Source: JANXQG01 sp963775975 (GTDB taxonomy: Bacteria > Planctomycetota > Planctomycetia > Pirellulales > Thermoguttaceae). From it: DNA of 64,000 nucleotides. Location of the stretch: NCBI GenBank assembly GCA_963775975.1, contig CAVZKX010000002.1, positions 1,364,001-1,428,000 on the forward strand, read 5' to 3'. Below, one piece after another: positions 36,154 through 45,571 of the stretch (positions are counted from its first letter, which is position 1; every line of letters starts with the position of its first letter). The notes beneath the pieces were generated by a model. That model made no database searches. It was not told the DNA's origin and was given only the letters and a program-made list of their open reading frames with translations. The position numbers and the translations under genes were made by a program.

Positions 36154-38649
36154 CTACACGTCCAAATTCTTCACCTCCAGCGCGTGCTTCTCGATGAACT
36201 CGCGGCGGGGTTCGACTTTGTCGCCCATGAGGATGCGGAAGAGGTCGTCGGCGGCGCTGACGTCTTCCATGGTAACTTGCAGAAGCGTGCGGTTGGCCGG
36301 CAGCATGGTCGTGTCGCGGAGCTCTTCGGCGTCCATTTCGCCAAGGCCCTTGAAACGGGTGACTTTCATGCCGCGCTCGCCGCCGCTGCGGACGGCCGTC
36401 AAGAGGCCGCGGAGATCGTCGAGGGCGACCGTGGCTTCGCCGCGGCGGAGCACGTAGCGCGGGTCCTCGACGCCCGTCCGCTCTTGCGGGATCAGGCTGT
36501 CGATCTCAAAGCCCTGCTTGCGGAGCTCGGCCAGGTGACTATTGATTGAGCGGATTTCGTGGAACTCGACAATGTGCAAGCGTGCGGCGGGCGGGCCGTT
36601 CTCCTCGCCCTCCGCCGGCGCGTGGCCGTTTCCGCCGGCGGCCGATTCGTCGCTGAGCTTCAACTCGGCGCCTGACTCCTGCTCCTGTTTGACAAGGAAC
36701 TCGTCGAGGGCCTCGCGCGTTGCGAACCAGTGCTCGCCGTGGCCGATGAAGACGTGATAGATCGGCAGGCGGCCGGTGGCGGCGTCCTGCCGGGCGGCGT
36801 GTGCCCGCAGGCTGATGCCGCGGCGCTCCAGAGCGACGAGCGATTCCTCCAGGGCGGCCAGCGTGCGGCAGAGGCGTTCCATTTCCGCGCCCGCGATGCT
36901 GCGGCCATCGCCCGGCTCGAAGACGGCGTCCTTCAGCCCGGAATCCAAAAGCAGGGCGTTCATCTCCGCTTCGGTCTGCACGTAATTGACTTGCTTCTTG
37001 TGCGTGATCTTGAACAGCGGCGGCTGGGCGACGTAGACGTGGCCGCCGCGGACCAGGTCGAACATCTGGCGGTAGAAGAACGTCAGGAGCAGCGTGCGGA
37101 TGTGCGAGCCGTCGACATCGGCGTCGGTCATGATGACGACCTTGCCGTAGCGGCGCTTGGTAAGATCGACCTCGTCGCCGATGCCCGATCCGACGGCCGA
37201 AATGATGCTGCGGACTTCCTCGTTGGCGAGCACCTTGTCTTCGCGGGACTTGTAGGCGTTGATGATTTTGCCGCGGAGGGGAAGGATGGCCTGGAACTCG
37301 CGGTCGCGTCCGCCCTCGGCGCTGCCGCCGGCCGAATCGCCCTCGACGAGGTAAAGCTCGCAGCGATCGACGACCTTGCTGGTGCAGTCGCGGAGCTTGC
37401 CCGGCAGGCCGCCGCCGGCCAATGCGCCTTTGCGCTCGCGCAAGAGGGCCTTGGCTTTGCGGGCCGCCTCGCGGGCCTCGGCGGCGAGGACCGCCTTGGC
37501 GATCATCTGCTTGGCCGTCTTAGGATGCTCCTCAAGATACTTGCTGAGATAGTCGCCGACGATGGAATTGACGACGCCTTCCACGTCCGGATTCGTGAGC
37601 TTGACCTTGGTTTGCGACTCGAATTGCGGCGTCGACAGCCGCACGGAGACGATGGCCGTGAGGCCCTCGCGCAGGTCCTCGCCGGTGGGCACGATGTCCT
37701 TGAAGATATTTTCCTTCTTGCCGTAGGCGTTGAGCGTGCGGGTCAGCGCCGTGCGGAAGCCGATGAGATGCGTGCCGCCGTCCACCGTGTTGATGTTGTT
37801 GGCGTAGCAGTGGACGTTCTCGGTGTATTCGGTGCAGTACTGGAACGCGATATCGACCTGGACCGACGATTCTTCGTTGTGCCCGGTGACGTTGACTACA
37901 TCTTGGTGGACGGCCTCGCTGGCGCGGTTGAGGAACTTGACGAACTCGACGATGCCGTCGTTGTAGTGGAACGTCTCGCCCTGGTCGCTGCGAAGGTCCT
38001 TGAAAACGATCTTCACGCCGCGATTGAGGAAAGCCAGTTCTTGCAGACGCTTGTAGAGCACGTTGTAGTCGAACTTCAAGTCGCCGAACATCTGGTAGTC
38101 GGGCTTGAAGGTGGTTTTCGTGCCGGTGCCCTGGGCGGTGCCCACGCGGCTCACGGGGCTGGTCGGCTTGCCGCGTTCGTATTCCTGCTGGTAAGCATGG
38201 CCGCCGCGGCGGACCTCGACCTCGCACCACTCCGAGAGAAAGTTCACCGCCTTGACGCCGATACCGTGCAGGCCGGCGGAGGTCTTGTAGGCCTTGTTGT
38301 CAAACTTGCCGCCGTATTTGAGCATCGTCATCACGCCTTCCAGGGCGGACTTGCCGATGTTCGGATCGACTTCGACGGGGATGCCGCGGCCGTCGTCGGC
38401 GACGGTGATCGAGCCGTCGGGGTTGACGGTCACCTGAATCACGGTGGCATGGTTGGCCATGACTTCGTCGATGGAATTGTCGACGACTTCGCTAACGAGG
38501 TGGTGCAGGCCGCCCGATCCCTTGTTGCCGATGTACATACCCGAGCGCTCGCGGACGTGCTCCAGGTCGCTCATGTGGCGCATCTGTTCGGGGCCGTAGT
38601 CGGCGGATGCGTTTTCGTCTTGGGGATTTGCTGTAGGATCGGTGGACAT
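36154..38649 (-). CDS. gyrB: DNA gyrase subunit B
   Basis: An 831-residue ATPase subunit of DNA gyrase, which introduces negative supercoils with GyrA. The GHKL ATPase has Glu54 and Asn58 in VSEVVDNSIDEV, the G-box DDGRGIPVEV and SAGLHGIGVKAVN. The transducer and TOPRIM domains follow from about residue 430 (YLVEGDSAGGSAEGGRDREF, VIMTDADVDGSHIRTLLLTF). An insert of about 150 residues within the C-terminal part is followed by RFKGLGEMDAEELRDTTMLP and the family end. The length is close to long GyrB types. It is the last gene of a dnaA-dnaN-dciA-gyrB set on the minus strand. The frame is intact. Confidence 0.98.
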   Translation of the reverse strand: MSTDPTANPQDENASADYGPEQMRHMSDLEHVRERSGMYIGNKGSGGLHHLVSEVVDNSIDEVMANHATVIQVTVNPDGSITVADDGRGIPVEVDPNIGKSALEGVMTMLKYGGKFDNKAYKTSAGLHGIGVKAVNFLSEWCEVEVRRGGHAYQQEYERGKPTSPVSRVGTAQGTGTKTTFKPDYQMFGDLKFDYNVLYKRLQELAFLNRGVKIVFKDLRSDQGETFHYNDGIVEFVKFLNRASEAVHQDVVNVTGHNEESSVQVDIAFQYCTEYTENVHCYANNINTVDGGTHLIGFRTALTRTLNAYGKKENIFKDIVPTGEDLREGLTAIVSVRLSTPQFESQTKVKLTNPDVEGVVNSIVGDYLSKYLEEHPKTAKQMIAKAVLAAEAREAARKAKALLRERKGALAGGGLPGKLRDCTSKVVDRCELYLVEGDSAGGSAEGGRDREFQAILPLRGKIINAYKSREDKVLANEEVRSIISAVGSGIGDEVDLTKRRYGKVVIMTDADVDGSHIRTLLLTFFYRQMFDLVRGGHVYVAQPPLFKITHKKQVNYVQTEAEMNALLLDSGLKDAVFEPGDGRSIAGAEMERLCRTLAALEESLVALERRGISLRAHAARQDAATGRLPIYHVFIGHGEHWFATREALDEFLVKQEQESGAELKLSDESAAGGNGHAPAEGEENGPPAARLHIVEFHEIRSINSHLAELRKQGFEIDSLIPQERTGVEDPRYVLRRGEATVALDDLRGLLTAVRSGGERGMKVTRFKGLGEMDAEELRDTTMLPANRTLLQVTMEDVSAADDLFRILMGDKVEPRREFIEKHALEVKNLDV

Positions 38650-38652
38650 AAG

Positions 38653-38742
38653 ATAGGAGTTAGGAGTTAGAAGTCAGGAGTTAGAATACGGAGGACAGGA
38701 GTTCATCATTCTAACTCCTAACTCCTGTCTCCTAACTTCTTA
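38653..38742. repeat. GGAGTTA heptad repeat cluster between gyrB and dciA
   Basis: The 90-base gap is almost wholly GGAGTTA/GAAGTTA-type heptads, first in one orientation (TAGGAGTTAGGAGTTAGAAG) and then inverted (CTAACTCCTAACTCCTG). The two blocks could fold on each other. The same repeat fills the gap on the other side of dciA at 39055-39164. Confidence 0.8.
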
Positions 38743-39039
38743 TTGGATCGCCCCCAAACGGAAGCGAAGGTCTTTGATATTGTGGTCGGGCAATAGGCGG
38801 TTCAACGTGGCGAGCATCGCGCACTTCTGGAAGCCGAATTCCTGGATCAAGGTCGAGTTGGCGACGACGATCTCCAGCGTGCCGCGCTTCAATTGTCCCG
38901 TGCGGCTGTACTGCGCCCCCAGCGGACCGGCCGCCTCGTTCCAGGCCGACTGGTATGCCTCCGCGCCCCGCACACGCGCGAAGCCGCGGCGAGACATGAG
39001 CTGCGTCAGGATGTCGGAAATGCGTTCGGGGCCAGGCAT
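38740..39039 (-). CDS. dciA: DUF721/DciA-type replicative helicase operator
   Basis: A 99-residue DUF721 protein. Members of this family (DciA) load or operate the replicative helicase DnaB in bacteria lacking DnaC/DnaI. Visible features are the N-terminal helix RISDILTQLMSRRGFARVRG, the conserved Trp in YQSAWNEAAGP and the beta segment GTLEIVVANSTLIQEFGFQK that defines the family. The gene lies between dnaN and gyrB, a common planctomycete order that supports the replication role. It is flanked on both sides by the GGAGTTA repeats. Confidence 0.88.
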   Translation of the reverse strand: MPGPERISDILTQLMSRRGFARVRGAEAYQSAWNEAAGPLGAQYSRTGQLKRGTLEIVVANSTLIQEFGFQKCAMLATLNRLLPDHNIKDLRFRLGAIQ

Positions 39040-39054
39040 GGGGGCGGAAAAGAA

Positions 39055-39164
39055 GTCAGGAGTTAGGAGTTAGGAGTTAGAATACGGTGTCGCAACCGCC
39101 AATTCCTTTGGGACGTTTTCATAGCTTGACTTCTAACTTCTAACTCCTTTATTCTGACTTCTCT
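39055..39164. repeat. GGAGTTA heptad repeat cluster between dciA and dnaN
   Basis: Direct repeats (AGTCAGGAGTTAGGAGTTAG at 39055 onward, followed by GAATACGGTGTCG) and an inverted block (CTTCTAACTTCTAACTCC) frame a short unique centre. The sequence AGTTAGAATACGG is shared with the 38.65 kb cluster, showing both derive from the same element. Confidence 0.78.
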
Positions 39165-39165
39165 G

Positions 39166-40284
39166 TTACCGCTGATCGCGCGCCAGCGGCATGATCACAT
39201 AGGCGTATCCGTCTTCCGTCGAGCAGACCGCGGCACTTTCGGCGTCGCGGATTTCCAGCACGAGCATGGCCTCGGGGTTGAGTACGCGGAGGAAATCGCT
39301 CAGGTAGCGCGGGTCCAAGGTGATGACCACTTCCGGCCCGTCGTAGGCGATCGGCAGCTCGACGTGCGACTCGCCATATTCGGCGCCTTGGGCGGCGAGC
39401 ACGGCCTTGCCGCCGCCGAAAGTGAAATCGACGCCGCGGCGCTCGTCGCTGGTGACGATGGCCGCCTGGCGGACTGCCGAGAAGAACGGGCCAACGGTGA
39501 CTTCGATCCGGTGCGTGTTCTCGCGGCGGGGGAAAACGTCGCGCCACTTGGGAAAGCGGCCTTCCACCAATCGCGAGTACATCACGATTGGCCCGCTCTT
39601 GACGAGCACGTCGTTCTCGCGGGCGGAAAGCTGCAAAACCTCCTCTTTGTCGCTCAAGGCGCGGTCCAGAAGCTGCATCGCCCGCGTGGGCACGATCGTC
39701 ATGCGGTCGCCGGCGGCCAGTTCGCCGACCATCTTCGCGGGCCCTTCCTGCCGGGCGAGCCGGCGGCCGTCGGTGGCCACGGCCGTGATGTGGTCCGCGG
39801 TCAACTCCAGCAGCACGCCGCCTAGAGCATAGCGGTTGCTCTCCGTATCGGTTGCAAACACCGTGCGGCGGACGACTTCGCGGAAGAACCGCGCGGGCAA
39901 CTCGTGGTAGCGGGCTTCATCGAAGACGGCGACGGCGGGAAACTCGTCGGGGTTTTCGGAAGGCAGATTGAATTCGCTCCGCTGACCGCAGACGCGAATT
40001 TTTCGGCCGTCGCTATCGACGACGAGCACTTCGTCGGTGCTTTCGCGGAGAATCGAGAGGAACCGCGTGATGGGCAGCACGACGCTGCCCGGCGCATCGA
40101 CGGTGATGCCCTCGAGCTCGATGCGGATGCCGACCTCCAGGTCGGTGCCCATCAGGATGGCTTTGCCGTCGCGGACTTCGAGCTTCAGGTTTTTCAGGAT
40201 CTCTTTGGGACTTCGCGAGGGCGCCACTGAGGCGGCGGTCTGGAAGGCGTGAAGCAGTTTTTCACGCTCGCATTGGATTTTCAT
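39166..40284 (-). CDS. dnaN: DNA polymerase III beta sliding clamp
   Basis: A 372-residue processivity clamp. The start at 40284 (MKIQCEREKLLHAFQTAASV) matches the family start; the longer frame upstream is noncoding. Three clamp domains are recognisable: NLKLEVRDGKAILMGTDLEV in domain I; EFPAVAVFDEARYHELPARF and YALGGVLLELTADHITAVATDGRRLA in domain II; RFPKWRDVFPRRENTHRI and FTFGGGKAVLAAQG in domain III. The end YAYVIMPLARDQR retains the VIMP hydrophobic-pocket motif. It lies between dnaA and dciA. The frame is intact. Confidence 0.97.
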   Translation of the reverse strand: MKIQCEREKLLHAFQTAASVAPSRSPKEILKNLKLEVRDGKAILMGTDLEVGIRIELEGITVDAPGSVVLPITRFLSILRESTDEVLVVDSDGRKIRVCGQRSEFNLPSENPDEFPAVAVFDEARYHELPARFFREVVRRTVFATDTESNRYALGGVLLELTADHITAVATDGRRLARQEGPAKMVGELAAGDRMTIVPTRAMQLLDRALSDKEEVLQLSARENDVLVKSGPIVMYSRLVEGRFPKWRDVFPRRENTHRIEVTVGPFFSAVRQAAIVTSDERRGVDFTFGGGKAVLAAQGAEYGESHVELPIAYDGPEVVITLDPRYLSDFLRVLNPEAMLVLEIRDAESAAVCSTEDGYAYVIMPLARDQR

Positions 40285-40510
40285 TAAAAGGTCACTTTCT
40301 GTGGAAAACCTGGTTCTCGTTGCGACACTCCGCGTCGAAACGGGCCGGCCGGACGCTCTGCGTCCCATTGTCTCATCAACCGTCAAGCAGCCGCGGAGCG
40401 GCATCCCGTCCTTTCCCCCGCGGAGCGTGGGAACGAGTGCCCATTGTACGCCATGACGGGCGTTTCGTCACTAGGGGCAAGGCAATCATAAAGCGTTATT
40501 TGGCAATGGT
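40285..40510. other. dnaN-dnaA intergenic region with one DnaA-box-like site; possible origin element
   Basis: TGTGGAAAA at 40300-40308 is the complement of TTTTCCACA, one mismatch from the DnaA box consensus TTATCCACA. Only one such site was found. The gap also contains palindrome fragments with CCGCGGAGCGGC (40391-40402) and CGCGGAGCGTGGGAACGAG (40419-40437), the same family as at 63125-63243. An origin here or next to dnaA is plausible from gene order only. Confidence 0.35.
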
Positions 40511-41593
40511 TTACATCTTGGCGCCGCAGAGCGACCGCTGCAACTGGTCGAGGGCCTGCTGGATGGCAGGATCGATCTCGATATGCTCCTCGGTTTTGCG
40601 GCAGGCATGAAGCACTGTCGTGTGGTCGCGACCGCCGAAATACTCCCCGATCCGGCTCAAAGTTTCGCGGGTAAGCTGGCGGCAGAGGTAAATGGCCACA
40701 TCCCGGGCAACAACCACCGGCCGCCGCCGCGACGCGCCGCGAAGATCGGATAGCCGCAGCGAAAAATGCCGCGCGGTCAGCACCGCAATATCGCGCATTT
40801 TGGGCCGCACCGCCTCGTCGCGATGCGCAAGGTATTCGCGCACATGCCGAGCGTCAACCGTGCGGCCTGCCTCCCGAGCGGGCACTTCCAATTGCAGCAT
40901 CGCGCCCAGCAGTTCCGGCACGGTTCCCGCCAGCCCTTCGGTCAGGAGCTTGAGGATCGGATCAGCCAACTGGAACTCTCGTAATGAGGTCCACCGCTGG
41001 AGGATCGCGCGGCGGGCGTCCGGACCGGGCGGTGCCAATGGCAGGCACAGCCCCGCGGTCAAGCGGCTTTGCAAGGCCGGAGCCAAGCCGTCGATTTCCT
41101 TCGGCGCCGCTGGGGCCGTCGCTATCACCTGTCCGCCCCGCTGGATTATCGCATCCAACGTGCAAATCAGTTCCTCTTGTGCCGTCGGTCTGGCGGCCAA
41201 CTCGCCGATGTTTTCTAAAATGACCAAGTCGGCGTCTCGATACTTTCGGCGAAAATCATCGACCGACTGGGCCTCGAAAGCCTCGGACAGTTCCCGAGCG
41301 AAATCAACCGCGGTCGTGTAAGCGATGCGGTTTTGCGGGAAGTTCACCTTCCACGTGGCCGCCATGCCGCGGGCCAAATGCGACTTGCCTGTACCGCTGG
41401 GACCATAAAGAACCAGCGGATTGAAGGTTGTCGGTCGCCTGCCGAGAATCCCTAGGACCGCCGGTTCGACGAGGCGGTTTTCTGGGCCAGCGAAGAATTC
41501 AAGTGCAGTGGGCGGGGCCTGGCCATTCCGCTGCGGCAAATGACCGTCCAACGGCTGTCCCGACAACGGGATTGTCACCACGCCATTGACCAT
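40511..41593 (-). CDS. dnaA: Short DnaA replication initiator lacking domain I, with altered Walker B
   Basis: A 360-residue AAA+ initiator with an upstream CGGAG ribosome site. It begins almost directly with domain III (ALEFFAGPENRLVEPAV). The usual N-terminal DnaB/DiaA-interaction domain and linker are missing; normal DnaA is 440-520 residues. Walker A is GPSGTGKSH (residues 64-72). The Walker B site reads LVILENIGEL (122-131), where most DnaA proteins have LLIDDIQFL, so the second acidic residue is Asn. The C-terminal DNA-binding domain is conserved (FGGRDHTTVLHACRKTEEHI). The frame is intact and the context (dnaN next) is canonical, so a lineage-specific reduced DnaA is likely rather than a pseudogene. 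Confidence 0.93.
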   Translation of the reverse strand: MVNGVVTIPLSGQPLDGHLPQRNGQAPPTALEFFAGPENRLVEPAVLGILGRRPTTFNPLVLYGPSGTGKSHLARGMAATWKVNFPQNRIAYTTAVDFARELSEAFEAQSVDDFRRKYRDADLVILENIGELAARPTAQEELICTLDAIIQRGGQVIATAPAAPKEIDGLAPALQSRLTAGLCLPLAPPGPDARRAILQRWTSLREFQLADPILKLLTEGLAGTVPELLGAMLQLEVPAREAGRTVDARHVREYLAHRDEAVRPKMRDIAVLTARHFSLRLSDLRGASRRRPVVVARDVAIYLCRQLTRETLSRIGEYFGGRDHTTVLHACRKTEEHIEIDPAIQQALDQLQRSLCGAKM

Positions 41594-41670
41594 TTCGGCT
41601 CCGTCCGCGGGGGTTCAAACAAGATCGAGGAAACTGGCGATTATAGCGTATTGGGCAGGGGGCAGGGAGC

Positions 41671-41723
41671 GTGGGGCAGGTTGCCAACCTGCCGGGCGAT
41701 GGCAGATTAGCAATCTGCCCCAC
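41671..41723. repeat. REP palindrome, GTGGGGCAGGTTGCC family
   Basis: A 53-base element bounded by GTGGGGCAG and CTGCCCCAC, with two inner hairpins (GGCAGGTTGCCAACCTGCC and GGCAGATTAGCAATCTGCC). Close copies lie at 60834-60890 and 63467-63519. It occupies most of the 138-base gap between the isomerase stop codon and the dnaA start. Confidence 0.85.
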
Positions 41724-41731
41724 GTTCGGAA

Positions 41732-42598
41732 TCAGGCGTTAAAAATGCCCTTGAGGTACTTCAAGTCCTGCCGGTAGTCGCCGATCAGATCATGCGGGGC
41801 GGCCGCTTCAATATGAATCCAGCCGCTGAACTGAATGTCGTCCATCGCCGCGCGGACTTTGCGGAAGTCGATGCGGCCTTGGCCGAGCATGAAGCGGCCG
41901 TCCTTGGCGTGGAACTCGCAGACCTTGCCTTTCAACATGCGAATTTCCTTGTAGATGTCGTAACCCTTGTCGGTCGAGTTGCCTACATCGTAATAGACCT
42001 GCACGGCGGGCGAGCCGACGCGGCGGAGGATTTCGAGGTTTTCCGCGGCGCTCAAATAGTTCTCCAGGCCGAAGATCACGCCGGCGTTCTCGGCTGCCGG
42101 CGCGTGCTTCTTCAAAATCTCGACGGTGCGGTCGATGCCGGCCTTATCTCCAAGCAGATCGCCTTTGGAGAACGCGGCGACGAGAACGATTCTCACATTC
42201 AGCGCCTTCATGACCGCGATGGAATCCGCAAGCCACTGTTCGGCCGTAGGATCGTTCTTCAGCGGGACGTTGTTCATCTCGCCAATGGCCAGCGAGGCGA
42301 TTGCCACGCCAGTCCTCTTCGCGGCTGCCAGGTATTCCTGCTGCACGGCCGGCTGCCGCAGATGCATGTTGTCGCGGACGGTTCCCATGTTGACCAGCAC
42401 GCCGTCCAGTCCGATCTGTTTGGCGACGTCCAAGGAAGACGGATCGCTCTTGCGGAGCGACCATTCGCAGGCGCCGATTTTGAAGCGTCGCTTGGGTTCA
42501 TCGGCGAAGAGCGGAGCGAATGGCGACGATAGTGCGAGACAGCCGGTGATCGACGCCGTTTGCGACAACATTTGCCGTCGCGATATTCTGACTTTCAT
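41732..42598 (-). CDS. Exported sugar phosphate isomerase/epimerase-like TIM-barrel protein
   Basis: A 288-residue AP-endonuclease-2-type TIM barrel. The start at 42598 opens a Tat-like signal (RISRRQMLSQTASITGCLAL). The barrel shows GACEWSLRKSDPSSLDVAKQ, the metal-site residues in GLENYLSAAENLEIL, VYYDVGNSTDKGYDI, CEFHAKDGRF and WIHIEAAAPHD. This family includes xylose isomerase-like and inositol-catabolism enzymes. In planctomycetes, Tat-exported forms usually sit beside Gfo/Idh and sulfatase genes, as here. It is the last gene of a three-gene minus-strand operon, five bases after the oxidoreductase. Confidence 0.87.
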   Translation of the reverse strand: MKVRISRRQMLSQTASITGCLALSSPFAPLFADEPKRRFKIGACEWSLRKSDPSSLDVAKQIGLDGVLVNMGTVRDNMHLRQPAVQQEYLAAAKRTGVAIASLAIGEMNNVPLKNDPTAEQWLADSIAVMKALNVRIVLVAAFSKGDLLGDKAGIDRTVEILKKHAPAAENAGVIFGLENYLSAAENLEILRRVGSPAVQVYYDVGNSTDKGYDIYKEIRMLKGKVCEFHAKDGRFMLGQGRIDFRKVRAAMDDIQFSGWIHIEAAAPHDLIGDYRQDLKYLKGIFNA

Positions 42599-42603
42599 GG
42601 CTC

Positions 42604-43865
42604 TTACTCCTTCAAACCCTTCAAATCGGCTTCGAGGCGTTCGTTGGCGGCGAGGAGGCCGTCCCACGTCACCAGCGTGCCGAGATAGGCGGCGGTGCGG
42701 CCGAGGATGGTGATGAGATTGCTTCGTACGCTGGCCGGCACCGTTACGTTTTCGAAGTTGCCTTGCGTGATGTTGGCGTAGAACGTGGCGATGTTCGCCC
42801 GTGCGCCGGCCTCGTAAATATCGGGCGATTTGCCGCCGCGATAGAAGTTGTCGCCGCGAATCAGGACGCTGCCGCCGTATTCGGTTTCCAACACGCCCTT
42901 CTGGCCAAAGGCGCGGACGCGGATGCCTTCGGGCCGCGTGCCGTAGCCGTTGAATTGCCGCGAGCTGAACGTCACGCCGACATGCTCGGGGTACTGGAAA
43001 TGGCAGGTGAAATGGTCGGCGCACGAACCGATGTTCGGCCGGGCCGTCAGAGCGCACGCGCCGACCGCATTGATCGGCGGCGCGGCGAAGAGCCAGTTGA
43101 CGACATCGAGCGTGTGGATGTTCTGCTCGGTGATCATGTCGCCCGAGAGGACCTTATCGAGGCCCCACGCGCGGAGCCGAGTTTCCGGATCGCGCGGATT
43201 GTCGCGCAATTGGTCGTAGTACTGGGCGAACGGCGAGTCCGCGTGATAGATGCCTTCGGCGAAGGCGATCTTTCCGAGGTCGCCGGCGTGAACGCGCCGC
43301 AGGGCCTCGATGAAGAACGGATCGGCGCGGGTCTGGAAGTCGACGAGGAAGACTTGCTTCTTTTCCGTCGCCTTCTTGGCGCTGGCCTCGATCGTATTGC
43401 AGCCGGGCACGTCGACGGCCACGGGTTTGGCAGTGTAAACATGCTTGCCGGCCTCGACGGCCGCAGCCGCCTGCTCCGGATGGAAGTAGGGTGGCGATTC
43501 GATGGCCACCGCCTCGACGCCGGACTCGATCAACCGCTTGTAGCCCGACAGCCCGCTGAAGCGGCGCGACTCGGCGACGCCGAAACGGTCGCCGGCCGCC
43601 TTGGCGCGGTCGGGGAAATAATCGGCGACGGCGTAAATCTCATATCCGCCATGCTGCCGGAACAAGTCAGTAATCCACGCGCCGCGCCCGCCCTGGCCGA
43701 TTGCGCCGAGTTTGATCTTCCGCGTGATTTCCACGGGCGGCATCCGGCTGGCGCGGGTTCCGCCGCCGCACTGCCTTCTATTGCGCTAAACATTGACGCC
43801 GCGGCGGCGCCGGCTATGGTTGTACCCAGAAAATCCCTGCGCGAGTAGTTTGGTTGTATGTTCAT
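42604..43865 (-). CDS. Tat-exported Gfo/Idh/MocA oxidoreductase (frame break after the signal peptide)
   Basis: NAD(P)-dependent sugar oxidoreductase. ATG 43865 overlaps the sulfatase stop codon (ATGA) and opens a Tat signal (MNIQPNYSRRDFLGTTIAGA). A one-base break near 43742-43752 moves the mature part into the frame starting MPPVEITRKIKLGAIGQGGRG, which otherwise opens at 43743. The Rossmann motif GAIGQGGRGAW, the EKxHVYTAKPVA-type signature (GKHVYTAKPVAVDVPG) and the C-terminal domain (DMITEQNIHTLDVVNWLF) are intact. It probably acts on a sugar released after desulfation. GCGC lies beside the break. Confidence 0.88.
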
Positions 43866-45401
43866 AAGCTTTTCGTCGAAACGTGGGGTTTATCAAGCAA
43901 CGGAATCGAAAACTCTTTGGACGGAACGTGCTCTCGGTCCATGATTTTTTGCAGCCGCGACACAATGTCCGGATGCGCGGCGGCGACGTTTTGTGATTCG
44001 GACAGATCGGAGGCGAGGTCGTAAAGCTCGGTGGTCGGCGCGGCCGGCTTCTTTGCCGTGCCGAGCAGATTGCGGTGCAGCAGTTTCCAGTCGCCCACGC
44101 GGACGGACTGCTGGCCGCCGGCACCGTGGAATTCGCGGTAGAGGAACGGCCGCGGCGGCTGCGGTTTGCCCAGCAAAGTCGCGGCGAAGCTGATGCCGTC
44201 GCACGATTTTAGAGTCAGTTCCTTCGCGCCGATCAAATCCAAGAGCGTCGGCATCCAGTCTTCGTGACCGCTGACGTAGTCCGAAGTCGTGCCCGCAGGA
44301 ATGCGGGCTTTCCAGCGAACGATGAGCGGCAGGCGGATGCCGCCTTCGTAAATGTCCTGCTTGTAGCCGCGGAGCCTGCCGTTGGACTTGAAATAGAGCG
44401 GATCGAAGCCGGCGATCGGAAACACCGCGCCGTTGTCGGACGTGAAAATGATGATCGTGTCTTGTTCCAGGCCGAGGTCCTTCACGAGATCGACCATGCG
44501 GCCGATGTCGCGGTCCATGCGCGTGATCATTGCCGCATAGGCCGCATGCGGATACTGTTGGGGCAGGTAGCCGGCGCCGCCCGTGTAGGGCTTGTCGTCG
44601 AGCTTGCCTTTGTATTCGGCAAGCGAATCTTCGGGCACTTGCAGCACCACGTGCGGCACGGTCGTCGGGTAATAGAGAAAGAACGGCCGATCCTTGTTCT
44701 CGCGAATGAACTTCAGTGCCCGCTCGTTGCAAAGATCGGGCGCGTACTGTTTGCCGATGAAAGCCGCGTAGCTGGCCGGATCGTTCGGATCGGCGCCGGG
44801 AGCAAGAGACAAGCCTTCCTTCTCCGAGACATTGTCGTTGCCGGTCAAGATGAACTTGCTTTCGTCGTCGATCAAGTAGTGGGGATAGTAGTTGTGGGCA
44901 TGCCGCTGGCAGTTGAAGCCGAAGAAATGGTCGAAACCGATCTTGAGCGGGTCGCCCGTGCTGCCGAGGCCGCCAAGGCCCCACTTGCCGAACGCGGCCG
45001 TGACATAGCCCTGCGACTTGAGAAGTGTGGCCAGGCTCGGCTGGTCCTTGGGCAGCGGGAGCTGTCCTCGAAACGAGTACCACGAGCCGACTTCCTTGTT
45101 GTCGCGAATGAATGCGTGGCCGGGATGCTTGCCGGTCATCAGGACGCAACGGGCCGGCGCAGACCGGGCTGCCGGTGTAATGCTGGGTGAACCGCATCCC
45201 TTCGGCCGCGAGCTTATCGAGCACGGGCGTGCGGATGATCTTCTGCCCATAGGGCCCGATGTCGCCGTAGCCGAGGTCATCGGCGAGAACGAAGATGATG
45301 TTTGGCAGACTGCGCCGTTCCGCGGCGATTCCCGCGCTTGCGAAGCATGTCGCCATTCCAAGTATCGCCGTGAAAAAGGCCAGCGCGATGATTCTGGGCA
45401 T
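43862..45401 (-). CDS. Secreted type I sulfatase (frame break inside the active-site signature)
   Basis: Formylglycine-dependent arylsulfatase removing sulfate from a polysaccharide or similar substrate. The start at 45401 opens a signal peptide (MPRIIALAFFTAILGMATCF). The N-terminal metal site is PNIIFVLADDLGYGDIGPYG. The signature should read SPVCAPARCVLMTGKHPGHA with the modified Cys in CxPxR, but a two-base loss near 45150-45160 (TGCGCC in place of TGCGCGCC) shifts the frame inside it. The second part is clear from GKHPGHAFIRDNKEVG, then FGKWGLGGLG, IIIFTSDNGAVFPIAGFDPL and GHEDWMPTLLDLIG. It heads the operon with the Gfo/Idh and TIM-barrel genes. Confidence 0.88.
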
Positions 45402-45473
45402 AGCTTGACCTCGCCAATTCGACTTACGTTAATTCCTCCGAGTATCTCATTTAACTGGTACGCCGTCAACAAT

Positions 45474-45490
45474 TGGGCATGAGAGTTGCG
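45474..45490 (+). promoter_or_regulatory. Sigma-54-type promoter for the DUF1328-DUF3309 genes
   Basis: TGGGCATGAGAGTTGCG has GG and GC exactly ten bases apart and matches GGCA.G....TTGC of the -24/-12 consensus TTGGCACGnnnnTTGCw. The predicted start of transcription is about 70 bases before the DUF1328 ATG. Confidence 0.55.
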
Positions 45491-45571
45491 GTTTCTCTGT
45501 CACGGCGAAGTGTCGCTGAAAAGTACTGAAAATAAAAACGTCCCACGTTTATCAAGAGAAAGGAGCCTATC

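Noticed and set aside
36730..38670. 646-codon open frame on the plus strand across gyrB
   Set aside because: It is an exact antisense shadow of gyrB, with repetitive composition and no family resemblance. GC-rich third positions keep antisense frames open.
38653..39164. CRISPR array from the GGAGTTA repeats
   Set aside because: Units are seven bases, tandem and also inverted, with no spacers of uniform length and no cas genes.
40300..40308. Firm oriC call from the DnaA-box-like site
   Set aside because: One imperfect box without an AT-rich unwinding region is too little. It is reported only as a weak candidate.
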